A program made the translations under genes and the position numbers. From contig LT608321.1 of assembly GCA_900095835.1 (NCBI GenBank), positions 1,415,085-1,479,084 of the forward strand: DNA of 64,000 nucleotides, in the 5' to 3' direction. The notes under the pieces were generated by a model that worked only from the letters and a program-made list of their open reading frames with translations, ran no database searches and had not been told where the DNA came from. The DNA comes from Ihuprevotella massiliensis. GTDB lineage: Bacteria > Bacteroidota > Bacteroidia > Bacteroidales > Bacteroidaceae. Shown here piece by piece: positions 38,596 to 47,061 of the stretch (the stretch's first letter is position 1; every line of letters starts with the position of its first letter).

Positions 38596-38730
38596 TGTGA
38601 ACATAAATCGAGGATTTATGATGGATAGAAATGATAAAGAATATAGAATCTTCGCCAGCGACATCGAGCATGCTACAAAAAACATTTTGCACGCTGCACA
38701 ACACGCTAGGCAAGAATCACACGCTATATG

Positions 38731-39486
38731 CTAGAAGTTGAAAAGGTCATCAATAGTGAGCCAACCTTCGTGCTTAGCCACATATTCAGCAGCAAGAACA
38801 GCACCGAGGGCGAAGCCTTGACGCGAATGCGCATCGTGCGTGATGCGGATGCAATCGGCAGGAGAATCGTACTCGACAGTGTGAATACCAGGCACTTCGT
38901 CGCGGCGGATGGCATCAATGCGCAGTGTTTCGGGAGCATTTTCTTTGCTTCCCGTGACAGAGCCATCGGCTTCCAGCACTTCACCCTTCACCCAGGTCTT
39001 CTTGCGATCCATGCAATCCACGATTTGCTCTGCCAGCGTAATAGCAGTGCCAGAAGGAGCATCCAATTTGTGCACATGATGTGTCTCCGTCATCGTCACA
39101 TCATAGTCGGGAAATTGGTTCATGATGTGAGCCAAATACTTATTCACCGCACCAAAAATGGCTACTCCGAGAGAGAAATTCGATGCCCAGAGCAGAGTTT
39201 TACCCTCGTTTGCGCAAGCGGCTTTGAGTTCTGTTTCGTGGGCAGCGAGCCAACCGGTGCTTCCACTCACCACTTTCACGCCTTGCGCCCAAGCCTTCTG
39301 GAGGTTGTCGTAAGCCGCGGTGGGATTGGTAAATTCGATGGCAACTTCCGCCGAGCGAAAAGCATCACTATCGAAGTCGTTGATATTATTCACATCGATA
39401 ATAGACACGATTTCGTGACCGCGCTTCTTTGCGATGTCCTCAATCATGTGGCCCATTTTGCCATATCCTATGAGTGCTATCTTCAT
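38731..39486 (-). CDS. dapB: 4-hydroxy-tetrahydrodipicolinate reductase
   Basis: A 251-residue protein. The N-terminal nucleotide-binding motif is MKIALIGYGKMGHMIE. VSGSTGW, WASNFSLGV and the substrate-binding HHVHKLDAPSGTA follow. It reduces the dihydrodipicolinate precursor with NAD(P)H in the lysine and meso-diaminopimelate pathway, which supplies peptidoglycan. It lies 135 bp upstream of lepB on the same strand and has its own promoter, so it probably heads a dapB-lepB unit. Confidence 0.97.
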   Translation of the reverse strand: MKIALIGYGKMGHMIEDIAKKRGHEIVSIIDVNNINDFDSDAFRSAEVAIEFTNPTAAYDNLQKAWAQGVKVVSGSTGWLAAHETELKAACANEGKTLLWASNFSLGVAIFGAVNKYLAHIMNQFPDYDVTMTETHHVHKLDAPSGTAITLAEQIVDCMDRKKTWVKGEVLEADGSVTGSKENAPETLRIDAIRRDEVPGIHTVEYDSPADCIRITHDAHSRQGFALGAVLAAEYVAKHEGWLTIDDLFNF

Positions 39487-39528
39487 GATGATACTGAATT
39501 ATCTGCTTTTTAATGATGGATTTAGGGA

Positions 39529-39560
39529 CAAAAATACGGCTTTCTGCCGATTGTCGCAAA
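39529..39560 (-). promoter_or_regulatory. dapB promoter, Bacteroidetes consensus
   Basis: On the minus strand TTTG (39557-39560), a 20-bp gap and TATTTTTG (39529-39536) match the promoter form. The -7 box lies about 43 bp before the dapB ATG. Confidence 0.7.
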
Positions 39561-39586
39561 TCTTTCTTTGATTTTAGACCGAATAT

Positions 39587-40324
39587 CTACGTAAAAAACT
39601 CACGCAACACTTCCCAACTCTTCAACTCTGGTAGAGAGGGAATGTGCAAACGATAGTAGGTGAGAATCAGTTCTAAGATGCGATTGCGCTGCACTCGTGT
39701 GAGTCGAAAGAGATGCATCGTAGAAAAGTTCATGCGCAAAAGCTGCTCGAAAGCTCTAGCCTCATCCCCATATATATAATATACGTGCGCGGGCGCGCGA
39801 GAGGCGAACTCAGCTGCCATAAGGTCAAAGAAGGGCAATGAAGTGTCAGCAGTATTGGGAGAGATGCCCAAGAATTGCGCCAAACGCATGAGAAAGAGCA
39901 GGTGGAAATTGGCATATCCTTCTTCCGCGGTGTCCAACCATGTGAGGCTATGCAGGAGATAATCAAAAAACAGTTCACCGGACTGTTCATGGCGACAAAC
40001 CTGCATCAGAAACTCCGCAAGAAAAAGCGTGAGCGTAGCTTTAATTGGAGAAGTATGTAGCGAACGCCAAGGTTGCGACACTCGTGCAGAGAGCGGTTTC
40101 ATCAATTTGGCTCGAGGTTTCTCCTCCCACTCCACCTCCAACACTGCCATTGGTTGAAAGATGGTATGTCTTATTTTAGCGCGCGGCGCATGAGAAATTC
40201 GCACGACAAAGGAAATTCTGCCATGATTTCGCGCCAGACCTTCCACAATAAGTTGGTCGTCGCGATGTCGAAGTGTGTGGAAAATGAGTATTTCGTCGTG
40301 GATAATCATATTTTTCTTCGTCAT
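39587..40324 (-). CDS. recO: DNA repair protein RecO
   Basis: A 245-residue protein. The N-terminal OB fold runs over about residues 1-85 (LIFHTLRHRDDQLIVEGLARNHG), followed by a helical domain with LFLAEFLMQVCRHEQ and a C-terminal helical end. No zinc-binding CxxC cluster is visible; some RecO proteins lack it. It anneals single strands and loads RecA with RecF/RecR in gap repair. The start could be M1 or M6 (MIIHDEIL). It lies 100 bp upstream of dapB on the same strand. Confidence 0.92.
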   Translation of the reverse strand: MTKKNMIIHDEILIFHTLRHRDDQLIVEGLARNHGRISFVVRISHAPRAKIRHTIFQPMAVLEVEWEEKPRAKLMKPLSARVSQPWRSLHTSPIKATLTLFLAEFLMQVCRHEQSGELFFDYLLHSLTWLDTAEEGYANFHLLFLMRLAQFLGISPNTADTSLPFFDLMAAEFASRAPAHVYYIYGDEARAFEQLLRMNFSTMHLFRLTRVQRNRILELILTYYRLHIPSLPELKSWEVLREFFT

Positions 40325-40477
40325 TCACCCTCAAAAGGGCATTTTTTTCAGTCCAGACAAAGTTACGTTGAAAAGTTGATTTGGGCGAAAATCCCAGAGA
40401 AAAAGGGGTGATTTAGGGCAAAAATCGAGGAAAATGAGGAAAAATCGACGAAAAACGAAAAAAAATCAGAGAAAGAC

Positions 40478-40508
40478 TTGGTTGTTTCAGAAAAAGTCTC
40501 TACCTTTG
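40478..40508 (+). promoter_or_regulatory. tRNA-Glu promoter
   Basis: TTG (40478-40480), a 20-bp gap and TACCTTTG (40501-40508) precede the tRNA by 56 bp. Confidence 0.75.
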
Positions 40509-40564
40509 CATCGCAATCGGGAAACAACGGCACACTACAAGATGCGACGCTGACCCAAACGCAC

Positions 40565-40639
40565 GGTCCCTTCGTCTATCGGTTAGGACGAGAGATTTTC
40601 ATTCTCTAAAGAGGAGTTCGACTCTCCTAGGGACTACCA
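40565..40639 (+). tRNA. tRNA-Glu (anticodon TTC), CCA encoded
   Basis: The acceptor stem GGTCCCT pairs with AGGGACT, with a G-U first pair, and A then CCA follow. The D arm, a 5-bp anticodon stem (AGAGA/TCTCT) around TTTTCAT and a T arm with GTTCGAC are all visible. The anticodon TTC reads Glu codons. Confidence 0.97.
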
Positions 40640-40651
40640 AGTAATCGAAGT

Positions 40652-40684
40652 GGGGAGTTCTGCAAAGAATTCCCCAATTCTTTT
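40652..40684 (+). terminator. Terminator after tRNA-Glu
   Basis: A 9-bp stem with one G-U pair (40652-40660 with 40667-40675) and a six-base loop is followed by AATTCTTTT. Confidence 0.75.
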
Positions 40685-40800
40685 ACGTTCGCAATGGCTA
40701 CGTCTGAAGCAGCACCGTCGTGAGACGTTCTAAATTCCTCCTGCTGAAGAGTGCCGGCAGTCAATTCTAAGTTTTAATCAATCAAACAACTCCATTTCAC

Positions 40801-41055
40801 ATGGCAAACCACAAATCATCGGTAAAGAGAATTCGTCAGACCGCCACTCGTCGCTTGCACAATCGTTACTACGCTAAGACTATGCGTAACGCAGTTCGCA
40901 AGCTCCGCGCTACTACCGACAAAGCTGTAGCAGTTGAACTTCTTCCTAAAGTACAGAAGATGCTCGATAAGCTCGCTAAGACGAACATCATCCACAAGAA
41001 CAAGGCCGCTAACATCAAGTCTAGCCTCATGATTCACGTGAGCAAATTGGCTTAA
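40801..41055 (+). CDS. rpsT: 30S ribosomal protein S20
   Basis: An 84-residue, highly basic, mostly helical protein. [21 protein letters not shown] is replaced here in part by its typical core: [21 protein letters not shown] and [12 protein letters not shown] are the family landmarks. S20 binds 16S rRNA early in 30S assembly. The gene is monocistronic, with about 160 bp between the tRNA terminator and the start and a strong terminator after it. Codon use is restricted, as expected for a ribosomal protein. Confidence 0.97.
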   Translation: MANHKSSVKRIRQTATRRLHNRYYAKTMRNAVRKLRATTDKAVAVELLPKVQKMLDKLAKTNIIHKNKAANIKSSLMIHVSKLA

Positions 41056-41081
41056 GTTGCCGACTTCTTCAATAGAATTAG

Positions 41082-41113
41082 AAAGCCACTCCTTTTGGGA
41101 GTGGCTTTTTTTG
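41082..41113 (+). terminator. rpsT terminator
   Basis: An 11-bp stem (41082-41092 with 41098-41108) and a five-base loop end in a T-run. Confidence 0.93.
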
Positions 41114-41226
41114 TTTTTATCTCTCAAGATTTCAGACACACTGAGGTTTTTTGGAATATATCTTGCCTCACAAGAAAGCTATTTCATCTCACAGGACACA
41201 ACTCTCATCTCACAAGATACATATTG

Positions 41227-41260
41227 AACCCCAATCGGTCATTAGACCCTGAACATATTT
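41227..41260 (+). repeat. Dispersed CCAATCGGTCATTAGA repeat copy
   Basis: AACCCCAATCGGTCATTAGA followed by CCCTGAACATATTT. It is nearly identical to the copy at 24356-24390 and shorter matches occur at 45523 and 49256. Confidence 0.75.
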
Positions 41261-41342
41261 CATCATCTAATAACCGATTTGGCTTTAATTCTCAGAAGGA
41301 GTTTATATCACCTCTCAAAAAAGACGGATTTCCTCCTCACGC

Positions 41343-42248
41343 CTACTTTATAAATCGCGTAGCTGCTTGAGAAATCTGTTCCCGAATGTAATCTTCCAAC
41401 TCGGGAGCATCGACAATTTCAATATCTTCGAGGAGCCCCATCACAAAACGCCCCACACCTTTCATCGAACAGAACTCATCTTCCCACAACCAATGTGAGT
41501 CGTCTTCTTGCGTCAAGCGACGCTCAGCTTGCGGGTACTCATCGAGCAGCACACTCTTTGCCAGCACCCCAAGACGCAACGCCACCCTTGTGGTACATTC
41601 TCCAGAGAAGTGAAACAAATCAACCAACAGCGGACGATGCTCCTCACGATAACTCCAACGCAAATCCACCAGCTCCACCTCTTCCGCTCGGGAGAGGTTA
41701 AAGGTTTTGTTCGTGCGCGTACTGATTTCAAAGCACCGCACATCACGATTGCCCGGCAAGAAAGCATAAGGCTCCACATAGCGATCCCTCTTTTGACTGC
41801 GCGAAGAACGGTAACCACGCAGCACCACAATGCGTTCCCCCTCGATGGCTTCAAACATCGTGCGAATGTTGCGCCCCGTCACTTCGTCCACATCGGGAGG
41901 AATAAACAAGTTCTCACTCGTGGAACGCTCCAATTTCTCGCGCAGCAAACGCGCCTGCACCGAACTATTCGGCACAGCAGTAAGAATCTGTCGAAGCGTG
42001 AGCACCTCATCGGACGTAAAGTGCAAAAACGATGTTACGCGTTTAAGAAAAGGAGCATCAGCGCGCAAACGATAACTATGACTCTGCCGCTCGAGGGTCA
42101 AGCCCACTCGCGGAAAAGTCTCCAACAATCGATACACCCTTCTGGGATGCAGGCGACTGCGTTCTGCCATTTGAGCCACGGTCAAAAACTGACCCTCAGC
42201 CAAAATCTCCACTAATTGCAAAGCACGAGTAAGGGATTCATATTCCAT
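41343..42248 (-). CDS. WYL-domain transcriptional regulator
   Basis: A 301-residue protein. A winged helix at residues 1-60 (TVAQMAERSRLHPRRVYRLLETF) is followed by a WYL domain at about 135-205 (VVLRGYRSSRSQKRDRYVEPYAFL) and a C-terminal WCX-like extension with MGLLEDIEIVDAPELEDYI. WYL regulators sense ligands, often nucleotides or nucleic acids, and control DNA damage, phage defence or metabolic genes. No defence genes are adjacent, so the target is unknown. Confidence 0.88.
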   Translation of the reverse strand: MEYESLTRALQLVEILAEGQFLTVAQMAERSRLHPRRVYRLLETFPRVGLTLERQSHSYRLRADAPFLKRVTSFLHFTSDEVLTLRQILTAVPNSSVQARLLREKLERSTSENLFIPPDVDEVTGRNIRTMFEAIEGERIVVLRGYRSSRSQKRDRYVEPYAFLPGNRDVRCFEISTRTNKTFNLSRAEEVELVDLRWSYREEHRPLLVDLFHFSGECTTRVALRLGVLAKSVLLDEYPQAERRLTQEDDSHWLWEDEFCSMKGVGRFVMGLLEDIEIVDAPELEDYIREQISQAATRFIK

Positions 42249-42499
42249 AGCAAGCGAAAAAGAGTAACATGACCATCACAAAGAGCTATACCTCCATCAG
42301 GCAGTGCCCCACCGCACGAAGGATTCGGCAAAATAAGCTAAAAAAAATGCAGATAACTCCGTTGTTCCTTCATTTTACACAGAGTAGAAATTAAAACAAA
42401 AGCGAAAGCCGACATAGCATAAGCACTACAAAGCTACGAAAAAAGAATGAAAATCAAGAGATTGTACCTACAAAAGCGGAGTATCTCGGCAGAAAATCG

Positions 42500-42786
42500 T
42501 ATCTTTGTAGCGTGTAAAGCACGACAATGAGCAAACGGACGAGACAACAATGGTGTTGCGCAGTTCTAGGTCAGCCACAGAAGCTCCATGTTTTTTTGGA
42601 GAAATGACGACTCTTGCGCAGGATTGATTGGAATCAATATGGCTAACGCGCCCCATCGCTTATTGTTGTTCTCAAGTTTGGTGTTTTTTCTTCCAGAGCA
42701 GAGCCAGGTTGCAGTGCTCCCCTCCCCCACTCGGCGGAGAATGTTTGGGTGAAATCGGAGATCATACGCTCCGACATTTTTTTCTT
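42500..42786 (+). promoter_or_regulatory. Promoter and long leader of the DEAD-box helicase gene
   Basis: TATCTTTG (42500-42507) is a good -7 box without a clear -33 partner. The leader to the helicase start would be about 315 nt. It contains an ATTGATT/AATCAAT hairpin near 42626-42641. A 6-bp stem follows (42755-42760 with 42769-42774), with seven T close behind (42777-42783), which could act as an attenuator. Long regulated leaders are known for cold-shock helicase genes such as E. coli csdA/deaD. Confidence 0.5.
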
Positions 42787-42834
42787 ATGGAAAAACACCG
42801 CAGTTTCTCATTTTTTATCCCCTTTATTCCTTGA
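42787..42834 (+). CDS. Possible 15-residue leader peptide overlapping the helicase start
   Basis: An ATG opens a 15-codon frame (MEKHRSFSFFIPFIP) whose TGA overlaps the TTG start of the helicase by two bases. Such overlaps allow translational coupling. There is no proof it is translated. Confidence 0.35.
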   Translation: MEKHRSFSFFIPFIP

Positions 42835-44990
42835 AAAGTTTTTCAGAACTCGGTTTGCGAGAAGAACTCCTCACCGCGATTAGCGAGATGGGCTACGAAA
42901 ACCCCACTCCCGTCCAAGAGGCTGTGATTCCCGTCCTCCTCCACACCCCCTCATTCCCAAATACACTTACTCCTGCTGCCAACGACAGCGAACCCACTGC
43001 CAACGATGCCCCCATGGACACCGAAGCAGCACCAGTGCTCAACGCTGAAAGTGCAGATGCCACAGACAGCTTTGAAGAAAGCATCGAAGCCGTAACAGAC
43101 AGGGTTACCGATGCCGACTCCAACACCGATGTCCCAACCGAAAGCAATCGTCACCGCGACGTCATCGCTTTGGCACAAACTGGCACAGGTAAGACCGCTG
43201 CTTATGGTCTTCCCGTGTTGCAAAACATCAACCCCAAAGACCGCACCACCCAAGTCGTCATCCTCAGCCCCACACGCGAACTCTGCCTGCAAATTGCGGA
43301 TGATTTGAAGGATTACAGCCGCTACATTGATGGTCTCCACGTCGTAGCCGTTTATGGGGGTACAAATATCGAAGGACAAATCCGTCAACTCAAGAAGGGT
43401 TGTCAAATCATTGTTGCCACTCCTGGTCGTCTCATCGACTTGATGCACCGCAAGGTGGCACAGCTCCACAGCGTGCGCAACATCGTCCTCGACGAAGCCG
43501 ACGAAATGCTCAATATGGGCTTCACCGACAGCATCGACGAAATCCTTGCCGCCCTCCCCGAAGAGCGTCAGACACTCCTCTTCTCTGCCACCATGGGACC
43601 AGAGATAGAGCGCATCGCCAAGAGCTATCTCAAAGACTACCAAGAGATTGTAGTCGGAAGCCGCAACGAAGGTGCTGAACACGTGAATCACACCTACTAT
43701 CTCGTCAAGGCACAAGACAAATATGCAGCTCTCAAGCGCATTGTCGACTACTATCCTCGCATCTATGGCATCATTTTCTGCCGCACACGCCTCGAAACCC
43801 AAGAGGTTGCCAACCAGCTCATCAAAGATGGTTATAGCGCAGAAGCGCTGCACGGCGATTTGGCACAAGCCCAACGCGACTTGACGATGCAGAAGTTTCG
43901 CCAACACCGCACCCAACTCCTTGTGGCTACCGACGTTGCGGCTCGTGGACTCGATGTCAACGAACTCACCCACGTCATCAACTACGGTTTGCCCGATGAT
44001 GTCGAAAACTACACCCACCGCTCTGGCCGCACCGGTCGTGCTGGCAAACGAGGTACGTCTATCTCCATCATCCACATCCGAGAAAAAGGGAAAGTGCGCC
44101 TCATCGAACGCGTCATTGGCAAGAAGTTTGAAGTCGGCATCCTCCCCGAACCTCAAGAGATTTGCAGCAAGCAACTCTATAAAGTCATCGACGAACTCGA
44201 ACATACCGAGGTAGACGAAGAGCAAATTGCACCTTTCCTCCTCGAAGTGATGCACAAACTTGAGTGGTTGAGCAAGGAAGAACTCGTGAAGCGTCTTGTG
44301 CAAAACGAGTTTGGTCGCTTCCTCTCCTACTATGCCAACGCACCCGAAATCGTGCAGCCCACCGACCGTCCCGACAAAAAGGGAGAAGCCGCTGCAGAAC
44401 GTCGTGCACAGCGCAAAGAGCGCGCCAAACAAGGTGGCGGCGTGCAAGAAGCAGAAGAAGGCTACAAGCGTCTCTTCCTCAATTTTGGTAAGAAAGACAA
44501 CTTCTTCGCACGTGAAATCATCAACCTCGTCAATCGCTATGTCAAGGGTAAAGTGGAGATTGGTCGCATCGACCTCCTGCCCACTTGTTCCTTCTTTGAA
44601 GTGCCCGAGGACGATGCCGAATTGGTGAAGGCTAAGATGGCGAAAGCCAAGGTAGGCGAACGTCGTGTGGTGGTAGATGATGCCGACCGCTGCGATGCCG
44701 ACACCAGCCAACGTCTGCGTGGTCGCGATGGCAAGCGTGGCAAGTCCAACCGCGGTTATGAAAAATCAGACCGCAGTTACGAAAAGTCTGATCGAAGTCG
44801 CGAGAAATCCAATCGCTATTCCGATCGTGGTGCCAATTCTTATGGAAAAGGCAGCCGCAAGTCCGACCGCGGTGGTTACGACGCGAAGCCCTCACGCAAA
44901 AAACAAGGTAAGGGTGGCTACGAGTCTTCCAACAACCGTCAGGACAGTCAATACAAAAAAGACGACTGGATGCAATTTTTCGGTCGATAA
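42831..44990 (+). CDS. DEAD-box RNA helicase with DbpA-type RNA-binding domain
   Basis: A 719-residue protein. It begins at TTG, because the first ATG (residue 20) would remove the Phe (F4) and part of the Q motif (YENPTPVQ). The core has AQTGTGKT (115-122), DEAD at 221-224, SAT and HRSGRTGR. An acidic, Ser/Thr/Asn-rich insert (about residues 38-107) sits between the Q motif and Walker A, where other family members have only a few residues. A DbpA-type RNA-binding domain lies at about 540-620, then a basic tail of SDRSYEKSDRSREKS-type repeats. It probably remodels rRNA or mRNA in ribosome assembly or cold shock, like DeaD/CsdA. Confidence 0.95.
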   Translation: MKSFSELGLREELLTAISEMGYENPTPVQEAVIPVLLHTPSFPNTLTPAANDSEPTANDAPMDTEAAPVLNAESADATDSFEESIEAVTDRVTDADSNTDVPTESNRHRDVIALAQTGTGKTAAYGLPVLQNINPKDRTTQVVILSPTRELCLQIADDLKDYSRYIDGLHVVAVYGGTNIEGQIRQLKKGCQIIVATPGRLIDLMHRKVAQLHSVRNIVLDEADEMLNMGFTDSIDEILAALPEERQTLLFSATMGPEIERIAKSYLKDYQEIVVGSRNEGAEHVNHTYYLVKAQDKYAALKRIVDYYPRIYGIIFCRTRLETQEVANQLIKDGYSAEALHGDLAQAQRDLTMQKFRQHRTQLLVATDVAARGLDVNELTHVINYGLPDDVENYTHRSGRTGRAGKRGTSISIIHIREKGKVRLIERVIGKKFEVGILPEPQEICSKQLYKVIDELEHTEVDEEQIAPFLLEVMHKLEWLSKEELVKRLVQNEFGRFLSYYANAPEIVQPTDRPDKKGEAAAERRAQRKERAKQGGGVQEAEEGYKRLFLNFGKKDNFFAREIINLVNRYVKGKVEIGRIDLLPTCSFFEVPEDDAELVKAKMAKAKVGERRVVVDDADRCDADTSQRLRGRDGKRGKSNRGYEKSDRSYEKSDRSREKSNRYSDRGANSYGKGSRKSDRGGYDAKPSRKKQGKGGYESSNNRQDSQYKKDDWMQFFGR

Positions 44991-44997
44991 CTCCTAA

Positions 44998-45040
44998 CAA
45001 AGTGGTGAATTTGCTTCGGCATTTTCACCACTTTGATGCT
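44998..45040 (+). terminator. Hairpin after the helicase gene
   Basis: A 12-bp perfect stem (44998-45009 with 45024-45035) with a 14-base loop is followed by ATGCTTTT. The T-tract is short. Confidence 0.7.
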
Positions 45041-45360
45041 TTTCCGCACGACCTCTCAGCACAAGCCACCCACAAAAGTAGGTACGCTTTGCACCCTTAT
45101 CTCACAAAAGTAGGTATGTAGAACGCCTAAAAGTCACTCAAAATAGACATTTCACACCACCGGTGCCCTAGCGATTCGGCACATCTCCACAGAAAGACAT
45201 CAATAAAATGATGATACTTCATCCCCATCGCCCCGTTTTACGCCCCCTTTTGCCACTCTCAAATAGCAAAATACCGCAATAGTTAAGTTTTTACTCATTA
45301 GAACTAATGATTTCACCTTAGCACACGGGAGTCATTACACAAAATCACTGCAAATGAGTA
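45041..45360. other. Gene-free interval with a direct repeat
   Basis: No gene is visible. A 14-bp direct repeat, CACAAAAGTAGGTA, occurs at 45071-45084 and 45103-45116. Its reverse complement contains TACTTTTG, a -7-like box, but no gene lies in that direction except the convergent helicase. Confidence 0.5.
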
Positions 45361-45391
45361 TTGTGCAAGGTGCAAAAAGTCCCTACCTTTG
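45361..45391 (+). promoter_or_regulatory. Strong promoter of a candidate small RNA
   Basis: TTG (45361-45363), a 20-bp gap and TACCTTTG (45384-45391) form a promoter very like that of tRNA-Glu. Confidence 0.75.
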
Positions 45392-45397
45392 CAGTGC

Positions 45398-45522
45398 AAT
45401 CTGATAGCAAGGCCGCTTGGTTCATATCAAGCCTGTTGCCCGTCAGAGTAAGAATTTAAATTGTTATGTCTATGTTCGAAAGATGGCCGTCTTCAGTGGA
45501 AGATGGCTACTTTCGTTTTTAA
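45398..45522 (+). ncRNA. Candidate structured small RNA (promoter to terminator)
   Basis: About 125 nt follow a strong promoter. The 5' half folds as one long hairpin of three helices split by internal loops: CTGA/TCAG, GCAA/TTGC and GCTTG/CAAGC (45401-45446). The 3' end is a 17-bp stem with a single bulge (45477-45515) and a TTTTT tail, a strong terminator. An 18-codon frame (MSMFERWPSSVEDGYFRF) runs through the terminator stem, so it is probably chance. The layout, a promoter and terminator bounding an orphan RNA, is like that of the Bacteroidales-1 RNA motif, but I cannot confirm that identity. Confidence 0.6.
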
Positions 45523-45640
45523 GCCAAATCGGTCATTAGACCGTAAAAGTGTTTCTGGTAATGGAAAAGATGACAGGAAGCTAGATTTTCTATAACGAGT
45601 AGTACTATTCCTTCTAATGACCTTTTCGAGTTTAGTTCGC
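45523..45640. repeat. Inverted pair of the GGTCATTAGA dispersed repeat
   Basis: AAATCGGTCATTAGA (45526-45540) and its imperfect inverted copy TCTAATGACCTTTTCG (about 45621-45636) bracket about 80 bp. The inner part shares 17 bp with 24506-24522. It looks like a small terminal-inverted-repeat element without a gene. Confidence 0.55.
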
Positions 45641-45706
45641 GCACGCCACGTTAAGTGGTGGAACTAGTAATTTCACAACAGAAATTGCGCGAAAAGATAC
45701 AAAATT

Positions 45707-45738
45707 CTTGTTCCTGTGACTAGGAATCATTATTTTTG
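45707..45738 (+). promoter_or_regulatory. Promoter of the TlpA-like gene
   Basis: CTTG (45707-45710), a 20-bp gap and TATTTTTG (45731-45738) fit the Bacteroidetes form. This leaves a leader of about 135 nt. Confidence 0.65.
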
Positions 45739-45880
45739 CAACTATAGTAGTGCGTTTCCCTCGCGAAACGTCACATTTTTTCCGTGCGTTCTCACCGACT
45801 CCGATCCTCATTGCTTATTTTGATGGTCTACACCCTTGAGAAACACGGCTCATTCACCCTTTACCTCCCACAACACACGC

Positions 45881-46966
45881 ATGAAAAAATTACTCTGCAC
45901 CCTCGCTTTACTGTCGGCTTTCGGCACTAGTTTCGCACAACGCTTTAACCTCGAAGGAAAAGCTTCACCGAATGTAAAGACCGTATATTATAAAAATCTT
46001 CAAGGTTCAGGCATTGATTCACTTAAGGTGGATGCCAACGGACAATTTTCCCTCTCTGGCACCGCAGACAACAAACCCTTTGTCCTTATCACCGAAAAAG
46101 AAGGATTTGACAACGCCATCGCTGTTGTGCTCAATGGAGATGTTAGAGTAGACCTCCCCAGCAGCACCGTAAGCGGTACTTCGGAAAACCATCTCCTCAA
46201 CGAAGCGCAACGCAAAATCACCCCTATCGTGCCCCAAGTGTTGGGTTACACACGCGAACTCATGGCACTCAAGCAGGCAGGAAAGACCGAAACTCCTGAG
46301 TTCAACAAACTCTATGAGCAATATCTCCAAGATCTCGGCAAAATCTCTTCCATCGTGAAGCAAAGCGTCAAGGACCATCCCGAAGGACTCTACAACGCTG
46401 CCCTCGTCTACCAATATCTCGGTGTGATGGAAGAGAGCGACATCAAAGAACTCATGGCTGGTAAACCTGCTTGCTTTGAGACCGACTTGCTCAAACCCAT
46501 CATGACGCAACTCAACAAGGAAGCTGAACTCGAAGCTCTCCGCGCTCCTGGCAAGGACTTCACCGACTTCAAGATGGCTACTCCCACAGGTGCTGTGAAA
46601 TCGCTTTCTAGCTTTGTCAAGAAAAATAAGCTCACCCTCGTTGACTTCTGGGCATCATGGTGCGGACCTTGCCGCAGAGAAATGCCCCACGTGAAAAAAC
46701 TCTATGCAGACTTCCACAGCAAGGGCTTGGAAATCGTAGGTGTGAGCTTCGACGAAAGCAAAGAAGCTTGGACGGGTGCCATCGCTAGCATGGGACTCAA
46801 GTGGCCCCAACTCTCCGACCTCAAAGGCTGGCAAAACGAAGCAGGACAGCTCTATGGCATCCGCAGCATCCCTGCTACGCTCTTGATCGACAAACAAGGT
46901 AAAATCGTGGCTTTCGGTCTGCGTGGTGCAGAACTCGAAGCTAAGGTGGCTGAACTCCTCAAATAA
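45881..46966 (+). CDS. TlpA-like thiol:disulfide oxidoreductase with DUF4369-type N-terminus
   Basis: A 361-residue exported protein. I set the start at MKKLLCTLALLSAFGTSFAQ, a clean signal peptide; the longer frame has a TTG start. Residues about 20-115 resemble the DUF4369 domain found before thioredoxin domains in Bacteroidetes. A helical middle follows. The C-terminal thioredoxin fold has the active-site WCGPC at C261/C264 and the cis-Pro in IRSIPATLL. It probably reduces or transfers disulfides in the periplasm and may be fed by the DsbD encoded 95 bp downstream. Confidence 0.92.
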   Translation: MKKLLCTLALLSAFGTSFAQRFNLEGKASPNVKTVYYKNLQGSGIDSLKVDANGQFSLSGTADNKPFVLITEKEGFDNAIAVVLNGDVRVDLPSSTVSGTSENHLLNEAQRKITPIVPQVLGYTRELMALKQAGKTETPEFNKLYEQYLQDLGKISSIVKQSVKDHPEGLYNAALVYQYLGVMEESDIKELMAGKPACFETDLLKPIMTQLNKEAELEALRAPGKDFTDFKMATPTGAVKSLSSFVKKNKLTLVDFWASWCGPCRREMPHVKKLYADFHSKGLEIVGVSFDESKEAWTGAIASMGLKWPQLSDLKGWQNEAGQLYGIRSIPATLLIDKQGKIVAFGLRGAELEAKVAELLK

Positions 46967-47061
46967 TCTTGAGAGCCACTTTTCTGATTTCACTAGTTGA
47001 ACGCTCATTCTTCTCGCTAGAACGACAGACAACTTCTCATTCATCCCACTAAAACTACAAG

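Noticed and set aside
42814-42834. Programmed -1 frameshift joining the leader peptide to the helicase
   Set aside because: A T-run exists, but no good slippery heptamer with a downstream structure is evident; a TTG start with coupling is simpler.
42951-44711. 586-codon minus-strand open frame opposite the DEAD-box helicase
   Set aside because: It mirrors the helicase codons and has no family resemblance; the helicase motifs are unmistakable.
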